Source of the DNA: Bacteroides sp.
Lineage (GTDB): Bacteria > Bacteroidota > Bacteroidia > Bacteroidales > Bacteroidaceae
NCBI GenBank assembly: GCA_021201335.1
Contig: JAJQFD010000009.1
Coordinates: 1 to 64,000, forward strand
DNA: 64,000 nt
Direction of reading: 5' to 3'
Each line of letters begins with the position of its first letter. Within the stretch, counting starts at the first letter, position 1. The translations under genes and the position numbers were made by a program. Below are positions 16,419 through 27,256 of this stretch, piece by piece. The notes beneath the pieces were generated by a model that was given only the letters and a program-made list of their open reading frames with translations, had not been told where the DNA came from and searched no databases.

Positions 16419-17699
16419 AATACGGAAACGAGTGTAACCATCCGTATATGTACGCAGGGAAAATGTACATCCGTGACGGGTAAGTACCTCCCGGATCAGA
16501 ATTAATCCAATACCTTGTCCATTCGGCTTCGTAGAGAAAAATGGACTAAAAAGTTTTGCAGCCGTTTCCGGTGATATACCTTTACCGTTGTCGACAATTT
16601 CAATAGATAATGGAGAAGCTAGGGTACGGATCTGAATTTCCCCGTCTTGCTCAATACTTTCAGCCGCGTTCTTGATAATGTTCACCAATACCTGTTCAAA
16701 TAAAGAGGCATCCAAGTCCAATAAAGGAAGTGTCTCGGTATTCAGTTTGATTCGGATATTTCTGTCGGCACACATATGCTCCATAAACCGCATGCATGAA
16801 AAAGCCAGCTCGTTCAAATCCACTGGTGAAAAATGAGGTTCTGGTATCTTTACCACATCTGCAAAGCGGGTAATGAAACGACTCATACTGTAACAACGTT
16901 CTACACAAACTTGCATTACTTCCCGGATATCTTCTGTAGCATTTATTTCCGTTAGTGCATCCTGAACCGATTCAAGTGTAGAAGTAATCCCTGCTGTCGT
17001 ATTATTTACCTCATGAGCAATCATACGAATTACTTTCTCGTAAGCTTTCTTTTCAGCCTTCATTACTTCGTCTGTGAGGCTTTCCATCAAATAAAAGGAA
17101 TGAGGGAACCCTCTGTCAATAAATGAAGAATGAGTGCATTTATAAATAGTGGCATCATTTAAACGAACGGTAATAGTTTCCCCTCTTTTTATTTCAGCCA
17201 GTTTTTGAGCTAAGGGAGTATCAATATCATCCAGTTTCTTATTGATAGCACCTTCCCAATTTGTTTCCAGTATTTTCAGACTAATCGGATTCACTTGCGA
17301 GATAGTTTCTTCCAGAGAAAGTAAAATAACACCCATTGGAGAAGCATTAATCAATAAATCCAGAAAATGATTTTGTTCCCGTAAACGCAACCGTTCATTT
17401 TTCAGTTGTTCCATCATACGGTTAAAAACATTAACCACTTTATCAGCTTCTACTTGTCCTACACTAGCGAGCCTACTGCTAAAATCCTGCTCACGTAAAA
17501 GTTCCATCCCATTTCCAATTGTATCCAAGGGTTTAACGATTTTGCGATAAAAGAAGATAAGATAAATCAGAGTTATAAAAACTAACCCTTCGATAGTATA
17601 AAACAACCATGGTTTAGAATAAGCGCCGACATAGGCCAGCAAACCCATAATACCCAGTATCAAGATAGCTAATATAAGGTATAGTCCTTTAACGCGCAT
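16407..17699 (-). CDS. sensor histidine kinase (NtrB-like, HAMP/PAS)
   Basis: A 430-residue inner-membrane kinase. Two N-terminal helices (about 5-25 and 32-50) with almost no periplasmic loop between them, a HAMP-like linker (50-105), a PAS-like domain (110-205), phosphoacceptor His229 in MIAHEVNNTTAG (the VNN form typical of NtrB/ZraS partners), and an ATPase domain with NIIKNAAESI, DNGKGIS and a GxGIGL loop. It probably phosphorylates the sigma-54 activator encoded 3 nt upstream. With so little periplasmic sequence it should sense within the membrane or cytoplasm. Confidence 0.9.
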   Translation of the reverse strand: MRVKGLYLILAILILGIMGLLAYVGAYSKPWLFYTIEGLVFITLIYLIFFYRKIVKPLDTIGNGMELLREQDFSSRLASVGQVEADKVVNVFNRMMEQLKNERLRLREQNHFLDLLINASPMGVILLSLEETISQVNPISLKILETNWEGAINKKLDDIDTPLAQKLAEIKRGETITVRLNDATIYKCTHSSFIDRGFPHSFYLMESLTDEVMKAEKKAYEKVIRMIAHEVNNTTAGITSTLESVQDALTEINATEDIREVMQVCVERCYSMSRFITRFADVVKIPEPHFSPVDLNELAFSCMRFMEHMCADRNIRIKLNTETLPLLDLDASLFEQVLVNIIKNAAESIEQDGEIQIRTLASPLSIEIVDNGKGISPETAAKLFSPFFSTKPNGQGIGLILIREVLTRHGCTFSLRTYTDGYTRFRILFP

Positions 17700-17702
17700 T
17701 TT

Positions 17703-19061
17703 TTAATCGTTTAATTTTATATTATATTTTTCCAGTCTGCGATAAAGTGCCGCGCGGCTAATACCCAAAGCGGTAGCTACCTGACTAACATTCCCTTTAT
17801 ATTGTTCCCAGGCGTGTAATATGGTTTGCTTCTCTATTTCGTCAAGTGTCATTCCTTTCAGGTTGGTAGTTTTAGCAACTGAAGTATCCTGATGATGCTG
17901 ATATTGTTTTTCAAAGTCAGAAGCATCCAAAATAGATTTACCACTCATCAGAATAGTACGTTCCACGAGGTTTTTTAATTCACGGATATTACCCGAATAA
18001 GGCAGACGGGTCAAGAAATTCAATGCATCTGCGGAAAACTCGGTACGGGGTAAACCATTAATTTCAACCTGTCTGTTGGCAAAATGTTTCGCCAGTAACG
18101 GAATATCTTCTCTCCGTTCTTTCAAAGAAGGTAAATGTACAGTTATCAGATTAATACGATAAAACAGGTCTTCCCTGAATCTATGATCAGCTACCATTTT
18201 ACGAAGGTCAGCATTCGTGGCACTCACCACCCGAACATCAACCTTACGTGTACGGCTATCTCCCAATACTTCAAAAGTTTGATCTTGTAATACCCGTAAT
18301 AATTTCACCTGGCAGGATAAATCCAGATCCCCTATTTCATCCAGGAAAATAGTCCCTTTATCAGCCATTTCGAAACGTCCTACTCGGTCGGCTGAGGCAT
18401 CGGTAAATGCTCCCTTTTTATGACCGAACATTTCACTTTCGAACAAGCTTTGTGAAATTCCGCCCAAATTCACCTTCACAAAAGGTTTTTTGGCCCTCTG
18501 ACTATTTATATGAATTGCTTCAGCAATCAACTCTTTACCGGTACCACTTTCTCCGGTAATTAATACAGAAGCATTCGTCCTGGCTATTCGTGAAACCGTA
18601 TTTAAGACCTCCATGAGCCCAGCTGACTTTCCGATAATATGATCCCGCTTCAAAGTAGCTCCGGTTTCCTCCTGCTCAGCAGCCGAAGGAGTTTTGGTTA
18701 GTTCCAAAGCTGTTTCAATGCGTTGTAGCAAAGCGGTATTGTTCCAGGGTTTGGTAATAAAATCAAAAGCACCGTACTGCATTCCCTGCACAGCCAGTTG
18801 AATACTTCCCCAAGCTGTCATTAATATTACCGGAACATCCGGATGGAATATTTTGACTTGCTTCAATAATACCAGACCTTCCTCACCGGTAGTAGATAGG
18901 CTGAAATTCATATCCATCAACAATAAAGAAGGTTTCTCCGCGCGGACTACTTCTATAGCTTCTTTAGGCATGGATACTGTTCTCACTACATAACCTGCCC
19001 GTTTCAACATAAAGCTGAGTGATGAACGGATGGATGAATCATCATCTATTATTAATATCAT
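17703..19061 (-). CDS. NtrC-type sigma-54-dependent response regulator
   Basis: Activates transcription by sigma-54 RNA polymerase when phosphorylated. The 452-residue protein has a receiver domain with acceptor Asp50, an AAA+ domain with Walker A GESGTGKE (170-177) and the sigma-54-contacting GAFTDA loop (217-222), and a C-terminal Fis-type helix-turn-helix. GAFTDA differs from the usual GAFTGA in one residue, seen in some active members. It precedes its kinase by 3 nt. Likely targets are the tolC gene at 19185-20657 and the ABC operon at 24-32 kb, both of which carry sigma-54 elements and a shared palindrome. Confidence 0.92.
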   Translation of the reverse strand: MILIIDDDSSIRSSLSFMLKRAGYVVRTVSMPKEAIEVVRAEKPSLLLMDMNFSLSTTGEEGLVLLKQVKIFHPDVPVILMTAWGSIQLAVQGMQYGAFDFITKPWNNTALLQRIETALELTKTPSAAEQEETGATLKRDHIIGKSAGLMEVLNTVSRIARTNASVLITGESGTGKELIAEAIHINSQRAKKPFVKVNLGGISQSLFESEMFGHKKGAFTDASADRVGRFEMADKGTIFLDEIGDLDLSCQVKLLRVLQDQTFEVLGDSRTRKVDVRVVSATNADLRKMVADHRFREDLFYRINLITVHLPSLKERREDIPLLAKHFANRQVEINGLPRTEFSADALNFLTRLPYSGNIRELKNLVERTILMSGKSILDASDFEKQYQHHQDTSVAKTTNLKGMTLDEIEKQTILHAWEQYKGNVSQVATALGISRAALYRRLEKYNIKLND

Positions 19062-19184
19062 TCTATTCTGATTTTTTTTAGATTAAATATAGAATTAACT
19101 CTGCGAATCCAAAGCTTTGCTCATTATACAAACTTAGTCATTTTTTGTGAATGCTAAAGTCTGTATGAAATGAATATCTCAATT

Positions 19185-20657
19185 TTATTGCTTAATTACA
19201 GCTTCAAAATCAACTTCCAGTTGAGTGCCTCTTTCAAAATCCCACAAAGTCAGACTTCTGATCTGATAAAAATAATACCAATAATAATACATTTCCTGAA
19301 TATGTTTCTGCCGGGCTTCATCTTTGGAGTTTTGTGCGTCATTCAAATCTAATGTATTGATCTTTCCAATTAAAAAAGTTTCAATACTTGTTTTATAACG
19401 CCTTTGAGCAATCTCATCTGCCTGATTTGCAATATTTAACTGGGCAGCTTGGTTATTGAAGTTTTCTACCAATAAATATATATTCTGATTAAAACTCATT
19501 TGCTCCTGACGAATTCTTGAAAGAACCACATCCCGGTTACTTTCAGCAACTTTCACTTTACCTCTGCGCTTCCCCCAATCGAGAATAGGAATTTTCACAC
19601 CTACCTGAATTACCTGATTATCACGAAGATTATCGTATACGGATGAGAACCTATGATCTTGTCCGGCAAAACCAATGCTGGCGAATAAATCAATACTTCG
19701 GAGATTACCTTTGGCAATAGCCACTTCATAATCAGCTTCCAGTTGGCGGCGACGAATATTTTGTGCAAAAGAATTTCTTTCCAATGCTTTGGACAGAATA
19801 ATATCATACTGCATTTTTAGATCAGGAGCAGATTCCGGTATAATAGGCTCCAATATTTCTGATTCTGATAGCCCCAGAAACGCACGCAACTGAAACATAT
19901 TGGCATTCCGATCACTCTCAGCTTCGGTAAGAGCAGCTTTAGCTTGTAAAGCATTTAACTCCAACTGTAATAATTCATTTTCTGAAATCTGTCCCATCCG
20001 GCGTTTGGCTTTGGCTACTTCATATAAACGATCTGCATTTTGTTGATTTTGTTGCGCAGTTCCTAATGTTTCCTGGGCCAGTAAAAGCTGGAAAAAATAG
20101 GTTATTGTACGCATGGTAACTTCCTCTGTGGCCGTAATAAATTTTGCTTTGGCTTCTGCATAACGCACTGGTTCAATGCGTCTGTTCCATTTCAGGTTAT
20201 TAACACCAAATATGGGTTGAGTCAATCTTAAACCTACGGGAATAGCCATATAATTTTTACCTTTGTCGCCTCCTAACTGCTGTAAGTAATCTAAAGAAGA
20301 GGTTAATGAAAGCTTACCGCCTGTAAACCATATATTCTGGTCAATGGATAATTCGCCTGATAATCCCAGGGTGTTGTTACGAACAAATGTATATGTACCA
20401 TCATCTTGCTGTTTGGAATTATAAGATTTACTATAATTAGGCAATGTACCTTCAAAATTCATTTCAGGTAATAAGTCTGCTCTGAATGTCCGGTATTCCC
20501 AATAAGATGTTTTTAACTCATTCAATGCTACAGCTGCATCTACTGATTGTATACGAGCTAAAGCGATGGCTTCATTGAGTGTTACCTGCCGATTTGCCTG
20601 AGCCTGTATAAACTGCGGGAAAAAAAAGACGATTGAAAGTAGTAGTATATTTTTCAT
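19185..20657 (-). CDS. TolC-family outer-membrane efflux protein
   Basis: A 490-residue outer-membrane channel subunit for tripartite exporters. Signal peptide ending QAQA, then two repeats of beta-strand plus long coiled-coil helices, with Leu/Ala/Gln-rich heptads (for example around residues 200-260 and 370-440). It has its own promoter with a sigma-54 element and the palindrome shared with the MFP/ABC operon, so it is probably the outer-membrane partner of that exporter, which has none of its own. Confidence 0.9.
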   Translation of the reverse strand: MKNILLLSIVFFFPQFIQAQANRQVTLNEAIALARIQSVDAAVALNELKTSYWEYRTFRADLLPEMNFEGTLPNYSKSYNSKQQDDGTYTFVRNNTLGLSGELSIDQNIWFTGGKLSLTSSLDYLQQLGGDKGKNYMAIPVGLRLTQPIFGVNNLKWNRRIEPVRYAEAKAKFITATEEVTMRTITYFFQLLLAQETLGTAQQNQQNADRLYEVAKAKRRMGQISENELLQLELNALQAKAALTEAESDRNANMFQLRAFLGLSESEILEPIIPESAPDLKMQYDIILSKALERNSFAQNIRRRQLEADYEVAIAKGNLRSIDLFASIGFAGQDHRFSSVYDNLRDNQVIQVGVKIPILDWGKRRGKVKVAESNRDVVLSRIRQEQMSFNQNIYLLVENFNNQAAQLNIANQADEIAQRRYKTSIETFLIGKINTLDLNDAQNSKDEARQKHIQEMYYYWYYFYQIRSLTLWDFERGTQLEVDFEAVIKQ

Positions 20658-20693
20658 TTTAATCAGAATTGTGTTTTAATCACAAGCAGGTAA

Positions 20694-20709
20694 TCAAAGC
20701 GTATGCCAA
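20694..20709 (-). promoter_or_regulatory. sigma-54 (-24/-12) promoter of tolC gene
   Basis: On the minus strand TTGGCATACGCTTTGA fits TGGCAY-N5-TTGC with the correct GG to GC spacing and one change (GA for GC at -12). It lies 37 bp before the tolC start codon. The same element with two changes recurs at 32027-32042. Confidence 0.7.
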
Positions 20710-20753
20710 ATAGTTAAATAGCTTATAATGTGTATTCTAGATAAAAATAAAGG

Positions 20754-20769
20754 TGTCCGATATCGGACA
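20754..20769. promoter_or_regulatory. 16-bp palindrome, likely activator site (UAS)
   Basis: TGTCCGATATCGGACA is a perfect palindrome. Its centre is 55 bp upstream of the GG of the sigma-54 element of tolC, a normal place for an NtrC-type activator site. It is repeated before the ABC operon at the same distance. Confidence 0.7.
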
Positions 20770-20804
20770 TCCTGTTCATTGGTGGACGTAATAAATGAAT
20801 AACC

Positions 20805-23428
20805 TTATTCTATTTCGTTGGGAACTCGAACAAAAAAAGTGGTGCCTTCACCAAGCTCAGATTCCACCCATATTGAACCATGCAACCGGTTTACAATAGT
20901 CTGGCAGATACTTAATCCCAATCCAGCGCCCTGTGTGAAATTATCCACTTTATAAAAACGCTCAAAAATCTGGCCTTGGTTTTTTCTAGATATTCCCGTA
21001 CCGGTATCTGTAACAAAAAAAGTAGTGAATTCTTCCTCATCTTCCATATATCCAAATTTAATGAAGCCTTTACTGGTAAACTTCACTGCATTATTAATTA
21101 AATTGTTTAGGACCTGCTTCACCCGCAAAGAATCTGTAATAATTGTCCGATCACTTCCCTCAGGTATGATCATAATTAATTCTACTTCTGTAGGAATGTT
21201 TAAAAGCTGAGAATCATATACTTCTTCTATAATAATTGGAAGATAATAAGGCGAAAACTGAAAATCCATGGCTCCCGACTCTACTCTGGAAAGATCAAGT
21301 ACATCGTTAATCAAGGCTAATAATAATTCACAATTTTTATTGATGGTAGCAATAAAACTTTGTATTTCTTCTTCAGTAAACAGATGTATATCTTTTAAAA
21401 GATCGGAAAATCCCACAATAGCATTCAGTGGTGTACGAATTTCATGACTCATATTGGCCAGGAATGCAGATTTTAATTTATCAGCTTCCAGTGCTTTATC
21501 ACGCGCTGAAATTAATTCCTCTTCCGTATTTTTAAACTGTTGAATGCTTTGACATACCCCCAACACACTAAAAGGCACTTCCTCTGTAACCCCACGGATA
21601 GCGGAAACTCTGAATTCCCACCATTCGTAAACTTCCTCTGCATTCATTTGCCGAAAGGTGAACCGGACATTTTGTAATTGCTTTTTTATGGCTTTATCAA
21701 ATGTTCCTACGGTGTGCTCCAAATCTTCTGGGTGAATCCGTCCATCCATTTCCTTCCTGTAAACTGTGGTATGTTCAAATCCCATTCGGGAGATATACCC
21801 ACTTGGAAATACAAAAGAAGAAATGTCTTGTTCATAATGCCACGGATAAATTGAGCTCTCTTCAATGTCCAGACTAAAGAAACGTTTTTGTAAAGCTTGT
21901 TGGGAAATATTTCTAAAAGTTATCGCTAATCCGGTCTGTTTTCCATGAGAAAGGATTGGAAGTACCTCACCAGATACCGGAAAGAATTTTTGAGTCTGCA
22001 TAGATTGTACAAAAGCACCATCAGGTATACTTAAAGAAAGACCTTCATCGCCTACCTTTTTCAGCATCGCCAACAAGATTTCCTCACCGTTATAGAATAG
22101 TTTACAGATACCCCCTGCCATCTGTCCTTCATACGGGCTGATATTACCCTCTTCAATTAATTCTGAGACACCTGCCATCTGAAGCGTAGCACGATTCACA
22201 AAATGGATTTTGAATTCATTATCATAAGTAACTACTGCGTCTGGTATGGAATGAAATACATTATCAAACTCATTTCGCTGCTCTACTAAACGGCTCTGGA
22301 TTAGCAATCGTGTTTGGGCCTGCATTCGTTTTCTGGCTTCCCGACGATTTATTACAAACAATCTGACAACCCAAGCTATAAGTGAAAGAACTACTAAAAT
22401 ATAGAACAAAATAATATAGGTTCCATATTTTTCCATATACGTCTGATTAATAACATGGGCCGATTGAGGCAATCGATCTCTTTCTACATGAAAGAACTTT
22501 AATTGTTTATTGTCGAAAACCATTTCGTAATTACTCTCCCGAATCGGAATGGATGACACAGGTGTACCCGTCAAAATCTGGGCTGCAATTTTTGCTGCCT
22601 CCTGGCTGTTCTTAAAAGCATTCGTTGTAATGGCGCCAAATCCTCCCTGCATTAAAGAAGATGGGCTTAAGGTAAAAGTAGGCGATTTGGAAACTTTTGT
22701 AACTGCCGGCATAAGCAGCCCCCAATAGGGAACCACAATAATACTGTTTCGGGCATCACTCGACAAATGAATCCGATCCAGAATCACCGCCAACGGATCG
22801 TTCGTTATGTCGAATTCATCCAGCGAATATTCCGGATTTTGTTTTATAAAATCAGCCCATTGTTCTTTAAAAGCCTCCCCCCCCCTTTTTTTCCGAGAAA
22901 AGTGGTTTCAGATAACAAGACGACGTTTTTCCTGTTTGGAAAAATATACTGGGCAGTCTCTAATAATTTATCATAAGGATGGGGAGATGTTAAGCCTGTT
23001 ATGTTTGTAAAATCAGCCATTATTTCCGCATTGGGAAATTCAACATCAAGAAATACTACAGGAACATTATAGGGTAAAGAATCACCGCATATCATCAAAG
23101 TATATAACGCCTCATCATTGGATACGACAATCAACTCAGTCTCACGGTCAGCAGCACGACGACAAATGCGCCTCATAACTTCTTCTTCGCCATCCTTGTC
23201 CCAATATCGACTGTTCAAATATTCGGTCGTAATCTTGGCTGAAACGGAAGCATCCGCAAAACCTTTTCTTAACCCATCATTTAATTCCTCACTCCATGTA
23301 TCATTTTCTGTATAAGATTGGACAAACAAAATGTTATAAGTCTCTTTGCTACTTATCGGAAGTACAATAACTAAAAACACGACCAAAATATATATCCGAG
23401 CGAAAAATCTACCCATATCAATGCCCAA
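20805..23428 (-). pseudogene. sensor kinase with substrate-binding-like periplasmic domain, frameshifted
   Basis: Two frames meet at a run of nine G on the minus strand (22877-22885) next to seven A; changing the G run by one base (ten G) joins them into one protein of about 874 residues. Order: signal or membrane segment, an ABC-transporter-substrate-binding-like periplasmic domain (about 300 residues), a second membrane helix, one or two PAS domains, HisKA with SHEIRTPLNAIVGFSDLL and an ATPase domain ending in GLGLSICQTIV. There is no receiver domain. The ligand is unknown. The shift is most likely a sequencing error, since both halves are otherwise well preserved. Confidence 0.8.
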
Positions 23429-23624
23429 TCAAAATTAATAATAGCAAAGATATATTTTATCACAAGAAAAAGAAGAAACAGCCTCTTTAAATTTGCAGAA
23501 GAATGTTTTATAAACCTCCAACAATAGATTGAGATAAGGACTACACAGATTATTATGAGCAGATTATTATAACAGTAAAAAAAAAGCAATTCCTTGTGAT
23601 TAAAAACACCCGGATCTTTCTAAT

Positions 23625-23669
23625 TAAAAAACACCCAGGTCTTTCTTTAGTGAAGGCCCGGATGTTTTT
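23625..23669 (-). terminator. intrinsic terminator of the ABC operon
   Basis: On the minus strand a stem (AACATCCGGGCC against GACCTGGGTG, with wobble pairs) is followed by six T. It lies past the last permease gene. A partial second copy of one arm sits next to it at about 23602-23615. Confidence 0.6.
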
Positions 23670-23748
23670 GGTATTTATAAAATTGCTTACAAGATCAATA
23701 TAATTCCTGCATATTCTTTTGTCAATGTTCATACTTTCATTCCTCTAA

Positions 23749-23967
23749 TCAAGATGGACAAAGTATGAGATTTATGTAGCTCGTGTTACCAAGAAATACA
23801 AAAAATAGCGTAATTAATTTGGTTATATTCAATATATTACAACAGATTATGAGACTAGTGATACTTTTTTGAGGTAATTTCCTAAGAGAGGAATGGTAGT
23901 TTATGAGATTTAGTAACTTCCTATCTACCATTATCTGCCATGCCTGTTTAAAGTATTTTTTAATCAT
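23749..23967 (-). pseudogene. truncated remnant of an FtsX-type permease N-terminus
   Basis: The frame from 23967 begins MIKKYFKQAWQIMVDRK, which lines up with the first residues of the intact permeases here (MIKQYFIQAFHLLKENK at 26527 and MILLYLKQAWLLLKQNK at 30644). After about 20 residues the similarity ends and the rest is AT-rich low-quality sequence. It lies directly downstream of the last intact permease, so it looks like the stub of a deleted third cassette. Confidence 0.45.
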
Positions 23968-24012
23968 GTATGCCAAATTTTTCCCGGTAAGGATATTGAT
24001 ATATACTTTTTA

Positions 24013-25269
24013 TTACTCATCATGCAAAGCTTCGGCCGGCTGTATTTTCATGGCTTGTTTTGCCGGGTACCAGATACCTGCGATAATCATCAATGCCAGT
24101 AAAACAAAAGTCACAACAATAGCTGGAATAAATCGCATCATCCCCCACTCCATTTGCCAGACTCTGGTAACATCCGCATAACCAATATTATAACAGATTA
24201 TAATAGCTGGTAAAAACGCAAAAATCAATATCCATAAACCTTCTCCCAGTAACAAATGCTGCAAACCTGATGAATTTGATCCCAATGCAATTCGTAAACC
24301 TAACTCTGATCTACGCTGCTGAGTCCGGAACCAGAAAGTACCTATAATACCTAAGAAAATATTGGCGAGTAAAAAGAACATGATGAATGCACGATTCTTT
24401 ACTTCTTTTATCGTATCCCTCTGGAACATTTCACGAATATCACTAAAAGATTCTACACTTTTAATATATGTATTACCTACCATATAATTTCGGGGGGCTT
24501 CTTTCATCAGATTCTTAGCAAATTCAGGAGAAGCATCCGGACGAACACGTATACAAAATTCTGTAAACTCTATATCTGTGTTATTCATCGCTGCAAATTC
24601 GTGGTTCTCAATTATTATAGCAAAATAACGAGAATTGGATGCTGGCCTGAAATCAGCATATCGTACATTTTTACTTACTGCCCCCACTCTATATATTTTG
24701 GTACTATCTACATTCAACCAAAATTCCGCTCCAAATAATTCCTTATCCGCATACTCATCTGGAAAAAAATTCTCCGACACAATCATATTTTTCCCATGCA
24801 GTGCATTAGCCAGTGACTGACTACCTGTTCCGTCTACATTCTGATACTGAAATACATTAAAAAAATCTGGGGTAACGATGCGTCTATGTCTATTCACACG
24901 AATCGTATCATGTTTCAGATTATTATGACTATTGGAATCATTATATGGAAAAGAATTATAGGAAATACTCACATATTCCACATCTGGCCTGTTGCGCAAC
25001 CGATCCAGAATGTTCAGTATATCTTCACCCACAGTAGTAGTTTTCTGTTCCGCAGGTATAAAAAGATCACTCTTTGGTGTAAAACAGGCCATCCTGACTA
25101 AATATGTATTTTCTATATTGAATCCGCGGGGTTGTAAGTAAGTATATAGCATTACATAACACCAATCCACAACAACCCATAAAACAACTGAAACAAGTAG
25201 TAATTCTATCCACAACCAGGCATTGGAACGACGTTCATTCCATATTTGCTTTAATATTTGTTTTGTCAT
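24013..25269 (-). CDS. ABC transporter permease (MacB/FtsX type)
   Basis: A 418-residue FtsX-family permease: one helix at about 20-40, a large periplasmic MacB-core-like domain (about 45-280), then three C-terminal helices with the conserved RRSELGLRIALGSNSSGLQHLL coupling stretch and the ending GIWYPAKQAMKIQPAEALHDE. It starts MTKQILKQIWNERRSNAW, matching the permease at 29334 (second permease of the other cassette). It is the last intact gene of the export operon, 10 nt after the preceding permease. Confidence 0.9.
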   Translation of the reverse strand: MTKQILKQIWNERRSNAWLWIELLLVSVVLWVVVDWCYVMLYTYLQPRGFNIENTYLVRMACFTPKSDLFIPAEQKTTTVGEDILNILDRLRNRPDVEYVSISYNSFPYNDSNSHNNLKHDTIRVNRHRRIVTPDFFNVFQYQNVDGTGSQSLANALHGKNMIVSENFFPDEYADKELFGAEFWLNVDSTKIYRVGAVSKNVRYADFRPASNSRYFAIIIENHEFAAMNNTDIEFTEFCIRVRPDASPEFAKNLMKEAPRNYMVGNTYIKSVESFSDIREMFQRDTIKEVKNRAFIMFFLLANIFLGIIGTFWFRTQQRRSELGLRIALGSNSSGLQHLLLGEGLWILIFAFLPAIIICYNIGYADVTRVWQMEWGMMRFIPAIVVTFVLLALMIIAGIWYPAKQAMKIQPAEALHDE

Positions 25270-25279
25270 AATCTTTATA

Positions 25280-26527
25280 TTAAGAAGTCAAAGCAGATAT
25301 AATATTCATGCGGGCTGCCCGCCAGGCAGGAATACCGGCACTTAATAAATTCAACACTAAACAAAAAAGGAATGCCATCACAAAAATTAACGGATCAAGC
25401 AACATCGAAAGGGAAAGAACAGCGTGGTCAAACAATAAGTCTTTCAGTAAATAAGAAGCTCCATACGTAATCAAAAGTCCTACGATTCCTCCAATAAGTG
25501 TCAACAAGAAATTCTCTGTTAATATCTGCCAAAGCAATTCGTTTTTAGAAGCACCGAATGCCTTTCGAACCCCAATCTCCGGAAAACGTTTACGCATCCT
25601 AGATAAAGTCATACCTGAAAGGTTAATGGCAGGAACCATCAACAATAAAGCAATAATAATAATATATTGTATCACAATACGATCCATATCGGGAGGTATG
25701 TTGGCCCATTTCCGGTTATTATACACAAATTGAGTATCGGGCTGATCGCGATACATTATTTTCTGATCTTTTAATTGATCATTGAATTTTAACCTTAACT
25801 TTTCCACTTCCTCTCGGATGGCAGGAAAATCAGCTGACGAATGAGCCAGTATAACAACACGCATCACTCCCATTACCTGATTCCAAACAAAAGATCCTAT
25901 ATCCGTTGAAGTATAAGGAATCCATACTTCAGCAAAGGCAGTTCTTGCCAGCGAAGAAACATCTTTTACAACACCTACTACGGTATAATTTGCATAATCC
26001 AAACTCATGGTTCGTCCTGTAGCATCCACCGTATTAAATAATTTCCGGGCTACTGTTTCGGTTATAACAGCTTTGGCCAGACCTGACTCTGTGTCAGCCA
26101 GATCAAAAGGTTTGCCGTTAAGAAAAGAAAAATCAAATACTTCCCAGAAACTTTCATCCGTTTGCTGCAATATAACACTAATCTGTTCTCCCTCTGGTGA
26201 AGATGCCAGATGATTGTCGGGAATTGTTAGAATGGAAACAGCCTCTGGTGTTGTTAGATCTTTAAAACACTCTTTTGCTGTTTGTACTGCCATTGGTCCA
26301 TTTGAAGAGCTATTCGGATTGTCATTCCAGTAGGTCGACATCCATTTCACATATAAAGTCCGGTCTCTTTTATTTTCCGGTAAATAATTAGCTGTTTCCA
26401 CCCGTAGCGTAAGCACTATCACCATAATCATGGTAATCGCCATGGATGTTCCTGCTATGGAAATAAAGCTAATCAGTTTATTTTCTTTCAGTAAATGAAA
26501 GGCTTGTATAAAATATTGTTTTATCAT
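25280..26527 (-). CDS. ABC transporter permease (MacB/FtsX type)
   Basis: A 415-residue permease with N-terminal helix, a periplasmic MacB-core domain and three C-terminal helices with MRKRFPEIGVRKAFGASKNELL and the ending AGIPAWRAARMNIISALTS. The start at 26527 (MIKQYF) is preferred over the upstream in-frame ATG because it aligns with the paralogue at 30644. It pairs with the second permease at 25269 and the ATPase just upstream as one cassette. Confidence 0.9.
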   Translation of the reverse strand: MIKQYFIQAFHLLKENKLISFISIAGTSMAITMIMVIVLTLRVETANYLPENKRDRTLYVKWMSTYWNDNPNSSSNGPMAVQTAKECFKDLTTPEAVSILTIPDNHLASSPEGEQISVILQQTDESFWEVFDFSFLNGKPFDLADTESGLAKAVITETVARKLFNTVDATGRTMSLDYANYTVVGVVKDVSSLARTAFAEVWIPYTSTDIGSFVWNQVMGVMRVVILAHSSADFPAIREEVEKLRLKFNDQLKDQKIMYRDQPDTQFVYNNRKWANIPPDMDRIVIQYIIIIALLLMVPAINLSGMTLSRMRKRFPEIGVRKAFGASKNELLWQILTENFLLTLIGGIVGLLITYGASYLLKDLLFDHAVLSLSMLLDPLIFVMAFLFCLVLNLLSAGIPAWRAARMNIISALTS

Positions 26528-26552
26528 TTCATTTTCATATTTACAAAGATTA

Positions 26553-27221
26553 TCACACCTGTTTCCCATCCAGCATTTCAATGACCCGATGTGTAAGCCT
26601 AGCCTGTTTTTCGTTATGGGTTACCATAATAATAGTTCGCTCATCTTCTTTATTTAATTGATGAAGTAACTCCATAATTTCAGTACCCATTTTCGAATCT
26701 AAATTACCGGTTGGTTCATCGGCCAGAATTATATCCGGGTTGCCAATTAAGGCCCGTGCAATTGCTACCCGCTGACATTGTCCACCACTTAATTGGGAAG
26801 GATAATGATTCATTCGGATACGATGACCCAGTCCAACTTTTTCGAGCATCTGTATAGCAAGCCTTCTCCGGTCCGTAGCTTTTATTTTTCTATATACTAA
26901 AGGTAATTCTACATTCTCAACCACATTTAATGTATGAACCAGATGAAATGATTGAAAAACAAAACCTAATGTTTTATTTCTAAATTCGGCCATCTGCTTC
27001 TTAGTTAAATCACTTACATTGGAACCATTGAGCTTAATCGTACCTTTAGTGGGTACATCAAGCAAACCTATAATATTCAATAATGTAGTTTTTCCACAAC
27101 CAGAAGGTCCCATGATTGAGACGAATTCTCCTTTTTTTATCGTCAGATTGATATTGTCCAGGGCAAGTGTTTCAATCTCTGTAGTGCAATACACCTTCGA
27201 GAGCGATTTTATATTGATCAT
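26553..27221 (-). CDS. ABC transporter ATP-binding protein (MacB/LolD type)
   Basis: A 222-residue ATPase with Walker A GPSGCGKTT, Q-loop FVFQSFHLV, signature LSGGQCQRVAIARAL, Walker B IILADEPTGNLDS and the switch His in MVTHNEKQA. An ATG 9 nt upstream exists, but MINIKSLSKVY aligns with the start of the paralogue at 27921. It powers the permease pair that follows and is very similar to the second, broken ATPase gene just upstream, pointing to cassette duplication. Confidence 0.93.
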   Translation of the reverse strand: MINIKSLSKVYCTTEIETLALDNINLTIKKGEFVSIMGPSGCGKTTLLNIIGLLDVPTKGTIKLNGSNVSDLTKKQMAEFRNKTLGFVFQSFHLVHTLNVVENVELPLVYRKIKATDRRRLAIQMLEKVGLGHRIRMNHYPSQLSGGQCQRVAIARALIGNPDIILADEPTGNLDSKMGTEIMELLHQLNKEDERTIIMVTHNEKQARLTHRVIEMLDGKQV

Positions 27222-27256
27222 ATACTCCATCCCTTATTATCGAATCATAACATTCT

